Source: Amycolatopsis pretoriensis (GTDB lineage: Bacteria; Actinomycetota; Actinomycetes; Mycobacteriales; Pseudonocardiaceae). Taken from it: DNA of 64,000 bases. Below the pieces are notes generated by a model. The model did no database searches. It was not told where the DNA came from and saw nothing but the letters and a program-made list of their open reading frames with translations. The stretch lies in assembly GCF_900107925.1 (NCBI RefSeq), contig NZ_FNUJ01000001.1:62001-126000 (forward strand). The letters run 5' to 3'. Shown here in pieces: positions 26,041 through 33,618 of the stretch (the stretch's first letter is position 1; every line of letters starts with the position of its first letter). The position numbers were made by a program, and so were the translations under genes.

Positions 26041-26997
26041 ATGCCCGATCCCTCGCCGCGCCACGAAATCGCGCACCTCGGCCACGTCGAGCTGCTGACG
26101 CCGGAGCCGGAAAAGAGCCTCGACTTCTTCGTCCGCGTGCTCGGCCTCACCGAGAACGGCACCGACGGCGATTCCGTCTACCTGCGCACCTGGGACGACT
26201 ACGAGCACCACAGCCTGAAGCTGACCGCGGCGAAGACGTCCGGGGTCGGGCGGACGGCCTTGCGCGCGTCGAGCGAAGAGGCCCTCAAGCGGCGCGTCGT
26301 CGCCCTCGAAGAGCGCGGGCTCGGCGTCGGCTGGGTCGACGGCGACACCGGGATCGGCGCGACGTACCTGTTCCGCGACCCGGACGGCCACGAGCTCGAG
26401 GTCTACTGGGAAACCGAGCGCTACCAGCCGCCGGAGCACTTGCGGCCGGCCTTGAAGAACCAGGCGCAGGCGTACCCGGGACGCGGGGTCGGCGTCCGGC
26501 GCCTCGACCACGTCAACTACCTGGCGCGGGAGGCCGAGGCGAACGGCCGGTTCGTCTGCGACGCGCTGGGCGGCCGCGTCACCGAGCAGATCCAGCTCGA
26601 CAGCGGCGTGATTTCGGGGCAGTGGACGCATTTCGCGCAGAAGTCCTACGACCTCGTCTACACGAACGACTGGACGAAGTCGAACGGGCGGCTGCACCAC
26701 ATCGCGTTCGCGACCGACACGCGCGAGGACATCCTGCGCGCGGCGGACATCGCGCTCGACAACGACGTCCACATCGAGACCGGGCCGCACAAGCACGCGA
26801 TCCAGCAGACGTTCTTCCTCTACCTCTACGAACCCGGCGGCAATCGCATCGAGCTGTGCAACCCGACCGGGCGGCTGATCTTCGCGCCGGACTGGGAGCC
26901 GGTCACCTGGACCGAGGCCGAGCGCGCGAAGGGTCAGGCGTGGGGGTTGAAGACGATCGAATCGTTCCACACGCACGGGACGCCGCCGGTGGCGTGA
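26041..26997 (+). CDS. Type I extradiol ring-cleavage dioxygenase (catechol 2,3-dioxygenase-like)
   Basis: 318 residues made of two VOC repeats. The Fe(II) ligand positions are recognisable in the second repeat: His157 in R-R-L-D-H-V-N-Y, a His at 219/220 in G-R-L-H-H-I-A-F, and Glu271 in N-R-I-E-L-C-N. The active-site Tyr lies in Y-L-Y-E-P-G-G-N. It is 10 bp behind galD with GAGGAG before the ATG. In the known Lig and Gal pathways the ring is cut by type II (LigAB/GalA) enzymes; here a VOC-type enzyme takes that place. The aromatic substrate is not known. Its end overlaps the convergent membrane protein gene by 95 bp. Confidence 0.9.
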   Translation: MPDPSPRHEIAHLGHVELLTPEPEKSLDFFVRVLGLTENGTDGDSVYLRTWDDYEHHSLKLTAAKTSGVGRTALRASSEEALKRRVVALEERGLGVGWVDGDTGIGATYLFRDPDGHELEVYWETERYQPPEHLRPALKNQAQAYPGRGVGVRRLDHVNYLAREAEANGRFVCDALGGRVTEQIQLDSGVISGQWTHFAQKSYDLVYTNDWTKSNGRLHHIAFATDTREDILRAADIALDNDVHIETGPHKHAIQQTFFLYLYEPGGNRIELCNPTGRLIFAPDWEPVTWTEAERAKGQAWGLKTIESFHTHGTPPVA

Positions 26998-28009
26998 GCT
27001 TCCGGTAGGCGTCGGCGACGCGGCAGAGGTACTCGGTGTCGCTGCCGAGGTCCTGTCCACCGTGGACGGCCGGTTCGGTCGAAAGCGGTGGCGTGCCTTG
27101 TTCTCGCGCGTGCAGGGCGGCGGCGATTTCGGCGGCTTCCTGGTGTTCGCCGGTGCCGGACCCGGTGCGGTAGGGGCGGATGGCGAGCAGGCCGTCGCGG
27201 ATCTCGATGACCCGCCGGTAGAGGTGCAGCCGCGTCGGGAACAGCGTGGTGCGCGGCGGTTCGAGCGCGATCGCGGGTTCCGCGCGGTAGAGGGCGAGCC
27301 AGAGCGGGGCGAGCCGGCGGTACTGGCGGTGGCGGCGCAGCCAGCCGGCCGCCGCGGGCACGCCGACGCCGACGAGCACGAGCACGTGGGCCGCCGTCGG
27401 AAGTGCCTTGCTCAGCAGGAAACCGCGGCCGTACTCGAAGCTGAAAGGGGCGCGGGCGGTGACGGCGATGACGGTCCGGATCACCATGTAGGCCGCCGCG
27501 GCGACGACCCCGGCGACGACCAGGCCGAGGCCGGCGCGCACGACGCGGCCGGCGGTGCGGCGCGCGTCCTGCAGGCACAGCCCCGCGATGACCGCGAACT
27601 CGGGCAGGAGCGCGACGGCGTAGGCGATGCAGTACTCCATGACGAACGGCGACTGCGGCATCATGTTCGGCGCGAGAGCGAAGAGGGTGATCATCGCGGC
27701 GCCCCCGGTGGCGGCCCAGGCGGTGTGGCGCCGGGCGCTTGCGCGGAGCCCGTGCACGGTGAGCAGCAGCTGGGCACCGGCCCAGACCGCGCCGACCATG
27801 GCGAGGTGGGCGACGAGCAGTTCGACGTTGGGAGCCCCGAGTCCGCGGGTGAGCGCGCGGACGGCGGGGGTGAGGGCGGTTTGCGAGACGGCGAGGCCGA
27901 GCACGCAGAACCGGACCAGCCGGCGGCCGGGGGTGGGGCTCGGGCGGAGCCAGAGCAGGAGGGCCCAGGCGAGGAGGGCGGGACCGTAGCGGCGGACGAG
28001 TTCACCCAT
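26903..28009 (-). CDS. MAB_1171c-like multi-pass membrane protein
   Basis: 368 residues from the ATG at 28009. Seven or more hydrophobic helices in the first ~240 residues, then a soluble tail (Y-R-R-V-I-E-I-R-D-G-L-L-A-I-R-P-Y, E-I-A-A-A-L). This matches membrane proteins annotated MAB_1171c family, which in actinobacteria accompany an XRE regulator and an ImmA/IrrE peptidase, as here. The last ~30 residues are Ser/Pro/Arg-rich and overlap the dioxygenase gene, so the C-terminus may be a read-through extension. A TTG at 28027 is an alternative start. Function unknown. Confidence 0.78.
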   Translation of the reverse strand: MGELVRRYGPALLAWALLLWLRPSPTPGRRLVRFCVLGLAVSQTALTPAVRALTRGLGAPNVELLVAHLAMVGAVWAGAQLLLTVHGLRASARRHTAWAATGGAAMITLFALAPNMMPQSPFVMEYCIAYAVALLPEFAVIAGLCLQDARRTAGRVVRAGLGLVVAGVVAAAAYMVIRTVIAVTARAPFSFEYGRGFLLSKALPTAAHVLVLVGVGVPAAAGWLRRHRQYRRLAPLWLALYRAEPAIALEPPRTTLFPTRLHLYRRVIEIRDGLLAIRPYRTGSGTGEHQEAAEIAAALHAREQGTPPLSTEPAVHGGQDLGSDTEYLCRVADAYRKLTPPAASRACGTIRSSSTPTPDPSRARPRSR

Positions 28010-28056
28010 GGGCGCCGCATTTCGCAATCGCGACCGCGGTCGCGCTGCCGTTCACT

Positions 28057-28563
28057 TCACCCACGGTCGCCGCCGTCCTCCAGGGCCGACCGGAGCCGGT
28101 CCGCTGCCGAGTCGCCGTGGTTCGCGAAACCCGTGTGCTGGCCCAGCATCGAGGCGAACAGCTCCGCCTCGCGCTCCTCGTCGCTCGAATACCCCGCGCG
28201 TCCTAGGACTCGCCGGACCATCGCCGGGTCCAGGTTGGGGAGCAGTACGTGCGCCTGCTCGGCCGGGGTGAGCGTTGCCGGGTAGTGGTCGCACAGCATG
28301 TGGCCGATCTCGTGCAGCACGATGTGGTCCTGGTGCGGGGCGCTCGTGTGCTTCTCGTACGCGATCAGGTCCGCGGTCGCCGTCGCGATCCACAGGCCGC
28401 ACACCTCCGACAGGCCCGGCAGGGGCAGCAGCCGGATCGGGCGGCCGCGTCGCTCGCCCAGTGCCGCGCACAGCTCGCGGACGTCGAACCTGGCCGGGAG
28501 ACTCAGGTCCCGCAGCACCGCGGCGTACCGCTGCCGCAGCCGGCGTCGCCCCCGCGAGCTCAT
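28057..28563 (-). CDS. ImmA/IrrE-type metallopeptidase
   Basis: 168 residues. It contains the zinc motif H-E-I-G-H within V-L-H-E-I-G-H-M-L-C-D-H near residues 82-93, and later E-E-R-E-A-E-L-F-A, the usual third-ligand helix. ImmA/IrrE peptidases cleave or inactivate a partner XRE repressor. The ATG overlaps the XRE gene stop (ATGA). It is therefore expected to control the upstream regulator. Confidence 0.9.
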   Translation of the reverse strand: MSSRGRRRLRQRYAAVLRDLSLPARFDVRELCAALGERRGRPIRLLPLPGLSEVCGLWIATATADLIAYEKHTSAPHQDHIVLHEIGHMLCDHYPATLTPAEQAHVLLPNLDPAMVRRVLGRAGYSSDEEREAELFASMLGQHTGFANHGDSAADRLRSALEDGGDRG

Positions 28564-28997
28564 CGTTCCGGGTCGCTCGCCGGTTCGGGGAGGCCCTCGA
28601 GCTCGCGGACCCGGTCGACCATCTCGCTGATCGCTTCGAGGCTCTTCGCCGACAACCCCCGCGCGCGGAGGGCGATCTGCCGGACCGGTGCGTCCCGCAA
28701 CGCGCTGAGCAGCGTCAGCTCCGCGTCGATGCGCTCGGCTTCGGCGTCGTCGAAGAAGTACGCCGGGGGCACGCCGAAGAACCCCGCGAGCGCTTCGAGG
28801 TGCCGCTTGGTCGGGTTGTCGCGCAGGCCCTTGCGCAGCTGCCAGAGGTAGGTGGCCGAAATCGTGGGGCCGCCCTGCGTGCGGATCGACTCGGCGACCT
28901 CGTCGAAGGTGTACTCGTCGCCGTCAGCGGGGCGCACCACGCTGAACAGGTGGTTCAGCTTCGCGGAGAGGCTTCCCGCGGCGATGTCCTCCGGCAT
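28560..28997 (-). CDS. XRE-family helix-turn-helix regulator
   Basis: 145 residues. HTH around residues 30-75 (F-D-E-V-A-E-S-I, I-S-A-T-Y-L-W-Q-L-R-K-G, L-E-A-L-A-G-F-F-G-V-P-P-A-Y-F-F), followed by a helical dimerisation tail. First gene of the XRE / ImmA / membrane protein unit. A pair of inverted 10-bp sites lies just upstream (29027-29068), likely its own operator. The regulator probably represses both itself and whatever is transcribed divergently. Confidence 0.92.
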   Translation of the reverse strand: MPEDIAAGSLSAKLNHLFSVVRPADGDEYTFDEVAESIRTQGGPTISATYLWQLRKGLRDNPTKRHLEALAGFFGVPPAYFFDDAEAERIDAELTLLSALRDAPVRQIALRARGLSAKSLEAISEMVDRVRELEGLPEPASDPER

Positions 28998-29012
28998 GGC
29001 GGGAGTCTACCG

Positions 29013-29068
29013 TTGACCTCGTCGCCCACGTCAGTTTACGATCACCGCCGAGTTCACCAACTGATGTG
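29013..29068. promoter_or_regulatory. Divergent control region with inverted 10-bp repeats for the XRE regulator
   Basis: CACGTCAGTT (29027-29036) and AACTGATGTG (29059-29068) are inverted repeats with one mismatch, 32 bp centre to centre (three helical turns). On the plus strand a promoter-like TTGACC (29013-29018) and TTACGA (29036-29041), 17-bp spacer, overlaps the left site. Confidence 0.65.
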
Positions 29069-29069
29069 A

Positions 29070-29210
29070 ATGGGCGAGGGGGCGGTTCACATTCCGAGGA
29101 AGCGCACGCGGACGACGATCCCGGGACGGCTGGCCGTGGTGGGAGCCGCCGCACTGCTCTACGCCCACTGCATCGGAGGCGCCGGCTGCCCTGCGGGGCA
29201 GCGACCCTGA
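29070..29210 (+). CDS. Possible 46-residue peptide, divergent from the XRE unit
   Basis: A short frame from the ATG at 29070: basic stretch H-I-P-R-K-R-T-R-T-T, a hydrophobic segment L-A-V-V-G-A-A-A-L-L-Y, then C-I-G-G-A-G-C-P. It has the shape of a tiny secreted or membrane peptide and follows the promoter-like sequence and operator pair described at 29013-29068. There is no strong ribosome site (TGATGTGA precedes the ATG). The rest of 29211-29416 shows no convincing gene. Low confidence; listed because location and composition are suggestive. Confidence 0.3.
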   Translation: MGEGAVHIPRKRTRTTIPGRLAVVGAAALLYAHCIGGAGCPAGQRP

Positions 29211-29285
29211 ACCTCCGACGAACCGGTGGCACTCGCCGCCGTCTCGACGCCGGCCTGCGGATCGGCGCCCCTCGTGCGCCTGACG

Positions 29286-29303
29286 CGTATAACGGTCTAT
29301 ACG
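29286..29303. promoter_or_regulatory. Inverted repeat CGTATA-N6-TATACG upstream of marR
   Basis: Perfect 6-bp arms with a 6-bp centre, AT-rich in otherwise GC-rich DNA, about 115 bp before the marR start. It could be an operator; the binding protein is unknown. Confidence 0.4.
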
Positions 29304-29416
29304 ACGATGCTCGGTCAAGCCGGACCGGTCGCGCTGACGCGCGTCGTCGCGATCAAGCACTTCGGACCCGGTGTGTGCGACGGGGCCAGTCAGTGACCGG
29401 CGGATAGTGTGGGTCC

Positions 29417-29893
29417 GTGGCCGATGTTCCTCGCAGGACCAGTGCCCCGCGGGCGACCGACCGTCCCGGGGACGTCTCGCCGTTCGCGATCGGCCTGCTG
29501 CTGCGCCGGGCGCACTGGCGCGCCGCCGCCGTGATGACCGAGGCGTTGCGGCCGCTCGGGATCGAGCTGCGGCACTTCGCCGTGTTGATCGTGCTGGCCG
29601 ATCGCGGGCCCACCGTGCAGCGGGACCTGGCGGAGGCGGCCGGCTCCGACAAGGCCGGGATCATGCGGGTCGTCGACGACCTGGAGCGGCTGGGGCTGGC
29701 CGTCCGCAAGTCCGTGCCGGGTGACCGGCGGGTGCGGGCAGTCGAGATCACCCCGCGGGGCACGGAGTTGTTCGACGCGGCCCACCTCCGGGCGGACCCG
29801 GTCGCCGAGCGGCTGGTCGCCGACTTCGACGCCGAAGAAACCGCCCGCCTGACGGAGCTGCTGACCCGGCTCGCCCATCCCGGCCCGGCGTAG
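29417..29893 (+). CDS. MarR-family regulator
   Basis: 158 residues, GTG start. TAGTGT lies 6 bp before the start, suggesting a leaderless message. Winged helix in the middle (H-F-A-V-L-I-V-L-A-D-R-G-P, Q-R-D-L-A-E-A-A-G-S-D-K-A-G-I-M-R-V-V-D-D-L-E, then the wing G-D-R-R-V-R-A-V-E-I-T). It precedes a nitroreductase gene with its own promoter and palindrome, the usual partner-target layout. Confidence 0.92.
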   Translation: MADVPRRTSAPRATDRPGDVSPFAIGLLLRRAHWRAAAVMTEALRPLGIELRHFAVLIVLADRGPTVQRDLAEAAGSDKAGIMRVVDDLERLGLAVRKSVPGDRRVRAVEITPRGTELFDAAHLRADPVAERLVADFDAEETARLTELLTRLAHPGPA

Positions 29894-29914
29894 AAGTTCT
29901 TCCCTGAGACCTCG

Positions 29915-29952
29915 CTGACATTCGCACGCCCTGAATTAGTATCGAATGATAC
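29915..29952 (+). promoter_or_regulatory. Nitroreductase promoter with MarR-type palindrome
   Basis: -35 CTGACA (29915-29920), 16-bp spacer, -10 TAGTAT (29937-29942). The perfect palindrome GTATC-GAAT-GATAC (29939-29952) overlaps the -10, so binding of the adjacent MarR protein would silence the nitroreductase. Confidence 0.72.
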
Positions 29953-29994
29953 CGTCTCATTCGTAACGAAGTCTGCGGCGGAGAGGGGAGTGCG

Positions 29995-30663
29995 GTGCTG
30001 GACGTCTACGAAGCGGTCACGAGCCGGCGGGCGGTGCGGTCCTTCAGCGACCGGCCGGTGCCGCGGGAAGTGCTGGAGCGCGTGCTGGCCACGGCCGTCC
30101 GCGCGCCTTCGGGGTCGAACCTCCAGCCCTGGCACGCCTTCGTCGTGACCGGCGCGCCGTTGGCCGACCTCAAGAAGCGCGCCGCGGAACGCCTGGCCAC
30201 CGGCGATCCGTGGGACGAGCCGGAGTACGAGATGTACCCGCCGGTGCTGCGGTCCCCCTACCGCGAGCGCCGGGCGGCCTTCGGCGAGCAGCGCTACGGC
30301 GCGCTCGGCATCGCGCGTGACGACCTGGAGGCGCGCCAGCGCGCCGCGGCCGGCAACTGGGACTGCTTCGGCGCGCCCGCCGCGTTGTTCTGCTACCTCG
30401 ACCGCGGCCTGGGCCGGCCGCAGTGGTCCGACGCCGGGATGTTCCTGCAGACGGTCATGCTGCTGCTGCGCGCCGAAGGGGTGCACAGCTGCCCGCAGAT
30501 GGCGTGGGCGAAGTTCCACCGGACCGTCGCGGAGATCGTGGCGCCGCCGGCGGAGCTCCTGCTCTTCTGCGGCATGTCGATCGGGTACGAGGACGCCGCG
30601 GCGGACCGTTCCCGCACCGGCCGGGCCCCGCTCGCGGAGACCGTCACGTTCGTCGACGGCTGA
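29995..30663 (+). CDS. Nitroreductase-family flavoprotein
   Basis: 222 residues, GTG start after GAGAGGGG. FMN-binding landmarks: S-R-R-A-V-R-S-F near residue 10, R-A-P-S-G-S-N-L-Q-P-W-H near 36-47, and G-V-H-S-C-P-Q-M-A near the C-terminal third. These enzymes reduce nitro groups or quinones with NAD(P)H. Controlled by the promoter-operator just upstream, presumably through the MarR protein encoded before it. Confidence 0.93.
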   Translation: MLDVYEAVTSRRAVRSFSDRPVPREVLERVLATAVRAPSGSNLQPWHAFVVTGAPLADLKKRAAERLATGDPWDEPEYEMYPPVLRSPYRERRAAFGEQRYGALGIARDDLEARQRAAAGNWDCFGAPAALFCYLDRGLGRPQWSDAGMFLQTVMLLLRAEGVHSCPQMAWAKFHRTVAEIVAPPAELLLFCGMSIGYEDAAADRSRTGRAPLAETVTFVDG

Positions 30664-30707
30664 GCCACGTCTTTTCCTTTCCACCGACAAGAAACCGGAG
30701 TTCGTCA

Positions 30708-30955
30708 TGGCCAGGGCGCCGCCGCCGGGTTCGCCGATCCGGCGACGCACGACCCCGAGCAGGCCGCCGCGTTCGCCCGGCGGGTCGAGCTCCGTCGGGA
30801 AGCCGGTCTACGTCGTGGCGAGCCGCGGTGGGTCTTACGAGCCCGGCGCACCGCGGGCCGGCTCGGACTACGTCCGGAACTACCTGACGGCCGTCCTCGG
30901 CGGCACGATGGGCATGGAGGTCGACTTCATCGTCCCCGAGCTCCGGGTCGGCTGA
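30708..30955 (+). pseudogene. Remnant of an FMN-dependent NADH-azoreductase-like gene
   Basis: Two pieces of one protein family lie in different frames. The first frame gives A-G-F-A-D-P-A-T-H-D-P-E-Q-A-A-A-F-A-R-R-V-E-L-R. Another frame gives G-K-P-V-Y-V-V-A-S-R-G-G-S-Y, then V-R-N-Y-L-T-A-V-L-G, M-E-V-D-F-I-V-P-E-L-R-V-G and stop. In intact azoreductases these segments are separated by about 50 residues with the active-site loop, and an ~60-residue N-terminus precedes them. So the gene has lost its start and middle and is frameshifted. The rest of 30664-31119 holds no other gene. Confidence 0.75.
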
Positions 30956-31119
30956 GCCGGGCGGCGGCATAACACCGCCGCGGCGCGGATCGCATACCCG
31001 CGCCGACCTGCGCCGATCGCCGCCACCCGCCGAAAGTCGGTGTCAGGCAAGGAAAACCGCGACTTAACCTCCGAGTCCCGCGGGCGGCCCTCGTCCGCCG
31101 AGGACGAGGAGACGCGCCG

Positions 31120-31968
31120 ATGCGGAAACTGCTTGCCGTCCTGTGCTGTGCCGTCGTGGCGACCACCGTGGTGGCCGGGCCGGCGTCCGCGGCGGGAACC
31201 GTTCCCGGCCTCACCGGCGCCGCCGCGAAGGCCGCCGCCGGGCCGATGGCCGACCGGTTCCTCCAGCTGCGCCAAGGGAAGGCCCTCGCGCAGCGGCACA
31301 CCTTCTGGGGCCCCGAACCCCAGCTCGCCACCAGCGCGGACGGGCTGGTCGTCACCCAGAGCGTCACGCCGTCGCTGCGGATCTCCAACCGCAACGACGT
31401 CGTCTACGCGCCCACGATGAAACCCACCGGGCACTCGTGCGTCGAGGTCGTCACCGCCTACGGCCTCGGCGAGGCCGCGCAGGTCTGGGCCTGGGACTGG
31501 TGCCGTTCGGTGGCGCCGGCCAAGGTCGTACCGATCGACAGCGCTTTCCTCGCGAACTACACCAGCACGGTGGACGGGCACCCCGCCTACACCGTGCAGG
31601 AGGTCCGGACCAACGCGACGGCCAACTCCTGGACGGCCTCGCTGCGCAACGTCAAGACCGGCGCGTGGGACACGCTGTTCACCCAGAGCGGCAGCGACCA
31701 GAGCTCGCTGAACGAAGGCTGGGACATCTTCGAGCTCTACTCGACGCGCAACCCCGCGACGGGCAACGCGTACTACTGCTCGGACGCCCGTGGCGCGGTG
31801 TTCGAGTCGAGCTCGCTGCAACTGCGCGTCGCCGGGAACTGGGTGAACGCCTCGCCGGCCAACTCGCCGCTGCGCCCGACCGCGAACCCGCGGCCGGCCG
31901 ACTACGACTGCTCGACGTTGCGCTTCGAGGTCCCGGCGCCGAACAGCACCTGGCGGGTCACCGTGTGA
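31120..31968 (+). CDS. Secreted protein of unknown function
   Basis: 282 residues, ATG after GAGGAG. Sec signal peptide M-R-K-L-L-A-V-L to A-S-A-A (cleavage near residue 25). The mature part is Trp/Tyr- and Asn-rich with four Cys residues (H-S-C, D-W-C, Y-Y-C, Y-D-C) that could form two disulfides, and a beta-rich pattern (W-T-A-S-L-R-N-V-K-T-G-A-W-D). It looks like an extracellular binding or coat protein. I do not recognise the family. Its end overlaps the convergent lysR gene by 11 bp. Confidence 0.8.
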   Translation: MRKLLAVLCCAVVATTVVAGPASAAGTVPGLTGAAAKAAAGPMADRFLQLRQGKALAQRHTFWGPEPQLATSADGLVVTQSVTPSLRISNRNDVVYAPTMKPTGHSCVEVVTAYGLGEAAQVWAWDWCRSVAPAKVVPIDSAFLANYTSTVDGHPAYTVQEVRTNATANSWTASLRNVKTGAWDTLFTQSGSDQSSLNEGWDIFELYSTRNPATGNAYYCSDARGAVFESSSLQLRVAGNWVNASPANSPLRPTANPRPADYDCSTLRFEVPAPNSTWRVTV

Positions 31969-32923
31969 CCAGCAGCTCGCGGCCGCGTTCGCGCCACCAG
32001 GTGTCGAACGCGGCGCTGCAGCCCCGCCGGCCGGCGTAGCTCGCGACGACGGCGGCGTGGATCTCCTCGGCGTGCGCCGCGACCGGGGTGCCGGGCCGGT
32101 AGCAGAGCCGCAGCTCCTGCCACAGCGGCGCGCCTTCGATCGCGCGCACGGCGATGCTCGCGGGCCGGTCTTCGCGCGTCGCCAGCGCCGGCGCGACCGC
32201 CATGCCCGCGCGGACGAGGTCCAGCAGCGTCGCCAGGCACTGTGGCCGGTGCGGCTGGTCGAGCGCGACGCCGTGGCGGCGGCAGACGCGCTGGAGGTAG
32301 GCCGACCACCGCGTCGTGCCCGGCGGGTCGTCCGCCCACGGGTGCCCGGCGAGGCCGGCGAAGGGAACCTGCCGCGCGCCGGCCAGCGGGTGATCGGGCG
32401 CGAGGATGACGAACACCGGTTCGCGCGGGTGGACGACGAGGCTCTCGATGCCTTCGGGGACAACGGGATCGGGCAGCGGCGGCAGGTAGACGAGCGCGAG
32501 GTCGAGGGCGCCGGTGGCGAGCCGGTGCAGGGTGGCCGTCTCGTCCTGGTCTTCGTGGACGCTCACGCCGTGGCTCCACGGCCGGTCGCGCAGCCACCGC
32601 GACACGGCGAGGTGCAGGAAGCCGCAGTACCCGCCGACGCGCAGCGGCCCGGTGGGAGCGCGTTGTTCGCCGAGCCGTTCGGTCAGCGCGGAGACGCCGG
32701 CGAGCACGGTCCGCGCGTCGGCGACGACGTCCGCGCCGAGCCGGGTGGGCACGCAGCCGGTGGGGGAGCGGACGAAGAGCGCCCCGCCGACGGACCGTTC
32801 GACGCGGCGCAGGAGCGTGGACAGCGCGGGCTGCGAGACGTGCAGCAGCCGGGCGGCACGGGTGAGACTGCGCGCGTCGGCGACGGTCACGAGCACGCGC
32901 AGGTGGCGCAGTTCCAGGTCCAC
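31958..32923 (-). CDS. LysR-family transcriptional regulator
   Basis: 321 residues, GTG start after GGGAGG. HTH at residues ~3-62 (L-R-H-L-R-V-L-V-T-V-A-D, S-L-T-R-A-A-R-L-L-H-V-S-Q-P-A-L-S) and a LysR effector-binding domain to the end. No divergent partner gene shares a promoter with it; the next gene (33047, plus strand) is a GNAT acetyltransferase 123 bp away and could be its target. Confidence 0.93.
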   Translation of the reverse strand: MDLELRHLRVLVTVADARSLTRAARLLHVSQPALSTLLRRVERSVGGALFVRSPTGCVPTRLGADVVADARTVLAGVSALTERLGEQRAPTGPLRVGGYCGFLHLAVSRWLRDRPWSHGVSVHEDQDETATLHRLATGALDLALVYLPPLPDPVVPEGIESLVVHPREPVFVILAPDHPLAGARQVPFAGLAGHPWADDPPGTTRWSAYLQRVCRRHGVALDQPHRPQCLATLLDLVRAGMAVAPALATREDRPASIAVRAIEGAPLWQELRLCYRPGTPVAAHAEEIHAAVVASYAGRRGCSAAFDTWWRERGRELLVTR

Positions 32924-33046
32924 GACGCCTCCCGGTGGCGCTCAGCTGGCTCCACTGTAAAGCCGGTGATCACCGAGGGCATCCGACCTGAGTCGGGCGG
33001 CGAGCGCCGCCGTGATCGGAGTCGATAAATCGCCTACAGTGGCGCC

Positions 33047-33616
33047 ATGCTCTCGATCCGTCCCGCGACGCGCTTCGAAGACGTCGCCGCGATCCTCAAC
33101 CCCGGCGGGAACGACCGTGCCTGCTGGTGCCTCGCCTACCGGATCACCTCGGCCGAGTACAGCGCCCTGCGCGGCGCGCAGCGGGCCGACCGGGTCCGCG
33201 GCCTCTGCGCTGATGAACCGGCTCCCGGTGTGCTCGCCTACGACGGTGAGACGCCCGCCGGGTGGTGCGGGGTCTCGCCGCGCTCGAGCTTCGAACGGCT
33301 GAAACGGTCGCGGACGATGCCGCCGCTCGACGATCTGCCGGTGTGGAGCGTCGTGTGCTTCGTGGTCCGCGCGCCCTACCGGCGGAGCGGGGCGTCCGCG
33401 GCGCTGCTCGCGGGCGCGGTGGACTACGCGCGGGAGTGCGGCGCGCCCGCGATCGAGGGCTACCCGGTCGACACCGGGGGCGAGCGCATCTCCTCGAGCG
33501 CCGCCCACGTCGGCACGACGACGCTGTTCGAGGCGGCGGGCTTCGAGCGCGTCCGGCCGACCGCCGCGCGCGCCGACCGCCGGGTCCGCTGGCTCATGCG
33601 GCTCGACCTCCGCTGA
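33047..33616 (+). CDS. GNAT-family N-acetyltransferase
   Basis: 189 residues. N-terminal I-R-P-A-T-R-F-E-D-V-A, central V-V-C-F-V-V-R-A-P-Y-R-R-S-G-A-S (acetyl-CoA loop) and L-F-E-A-A-G-F-E-R-V near the end. TACAGT (33035-33040) lies 6 bp before the ATG with no ribosome site, so the mRNA is probably leaderless. The acceptor substrate is unknown. Confidence 0.9.
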   Translation: MLSIRPATRFEDVAAILNPGGNDRACWCLAYRITSAEYSALRGAQRADRVRGLCADEPAPGVLAYDGETPAGWCGVSPRSSFERLKRSRTMPPLDDLPVWSVVCFVVRAPYRRSGASAALLAGAVDYARECGAPAIEGYPVDTGGERISSSAAHVGTTTLFEAAGFERVRPTAARADRRVRWLMRLDLR

Positions 33617-33618
33617 CC

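Noticed and set aside
28057..28997. Toxin-antitoxin interpretation of the XRE/ImmA pair
   Set aside because: The HExxH peptidase and MAB_1171c-like membrane partner fit a regulatory triad better than a known toxin class.
29228..29398. Second small frame downstream of the mini-ORF
   Set aside because: It has no ribosome site and no clear pattern, and it contains the 29286-29303 palindrome; non-coding is the simpler reading.
29066..29407. 113-residue plus-strand frame upstream of marR
   Set aside because: Arg-rich composition without structure; the 46-residue frame in another phase is slightly more plausible and is listed at low confidence.
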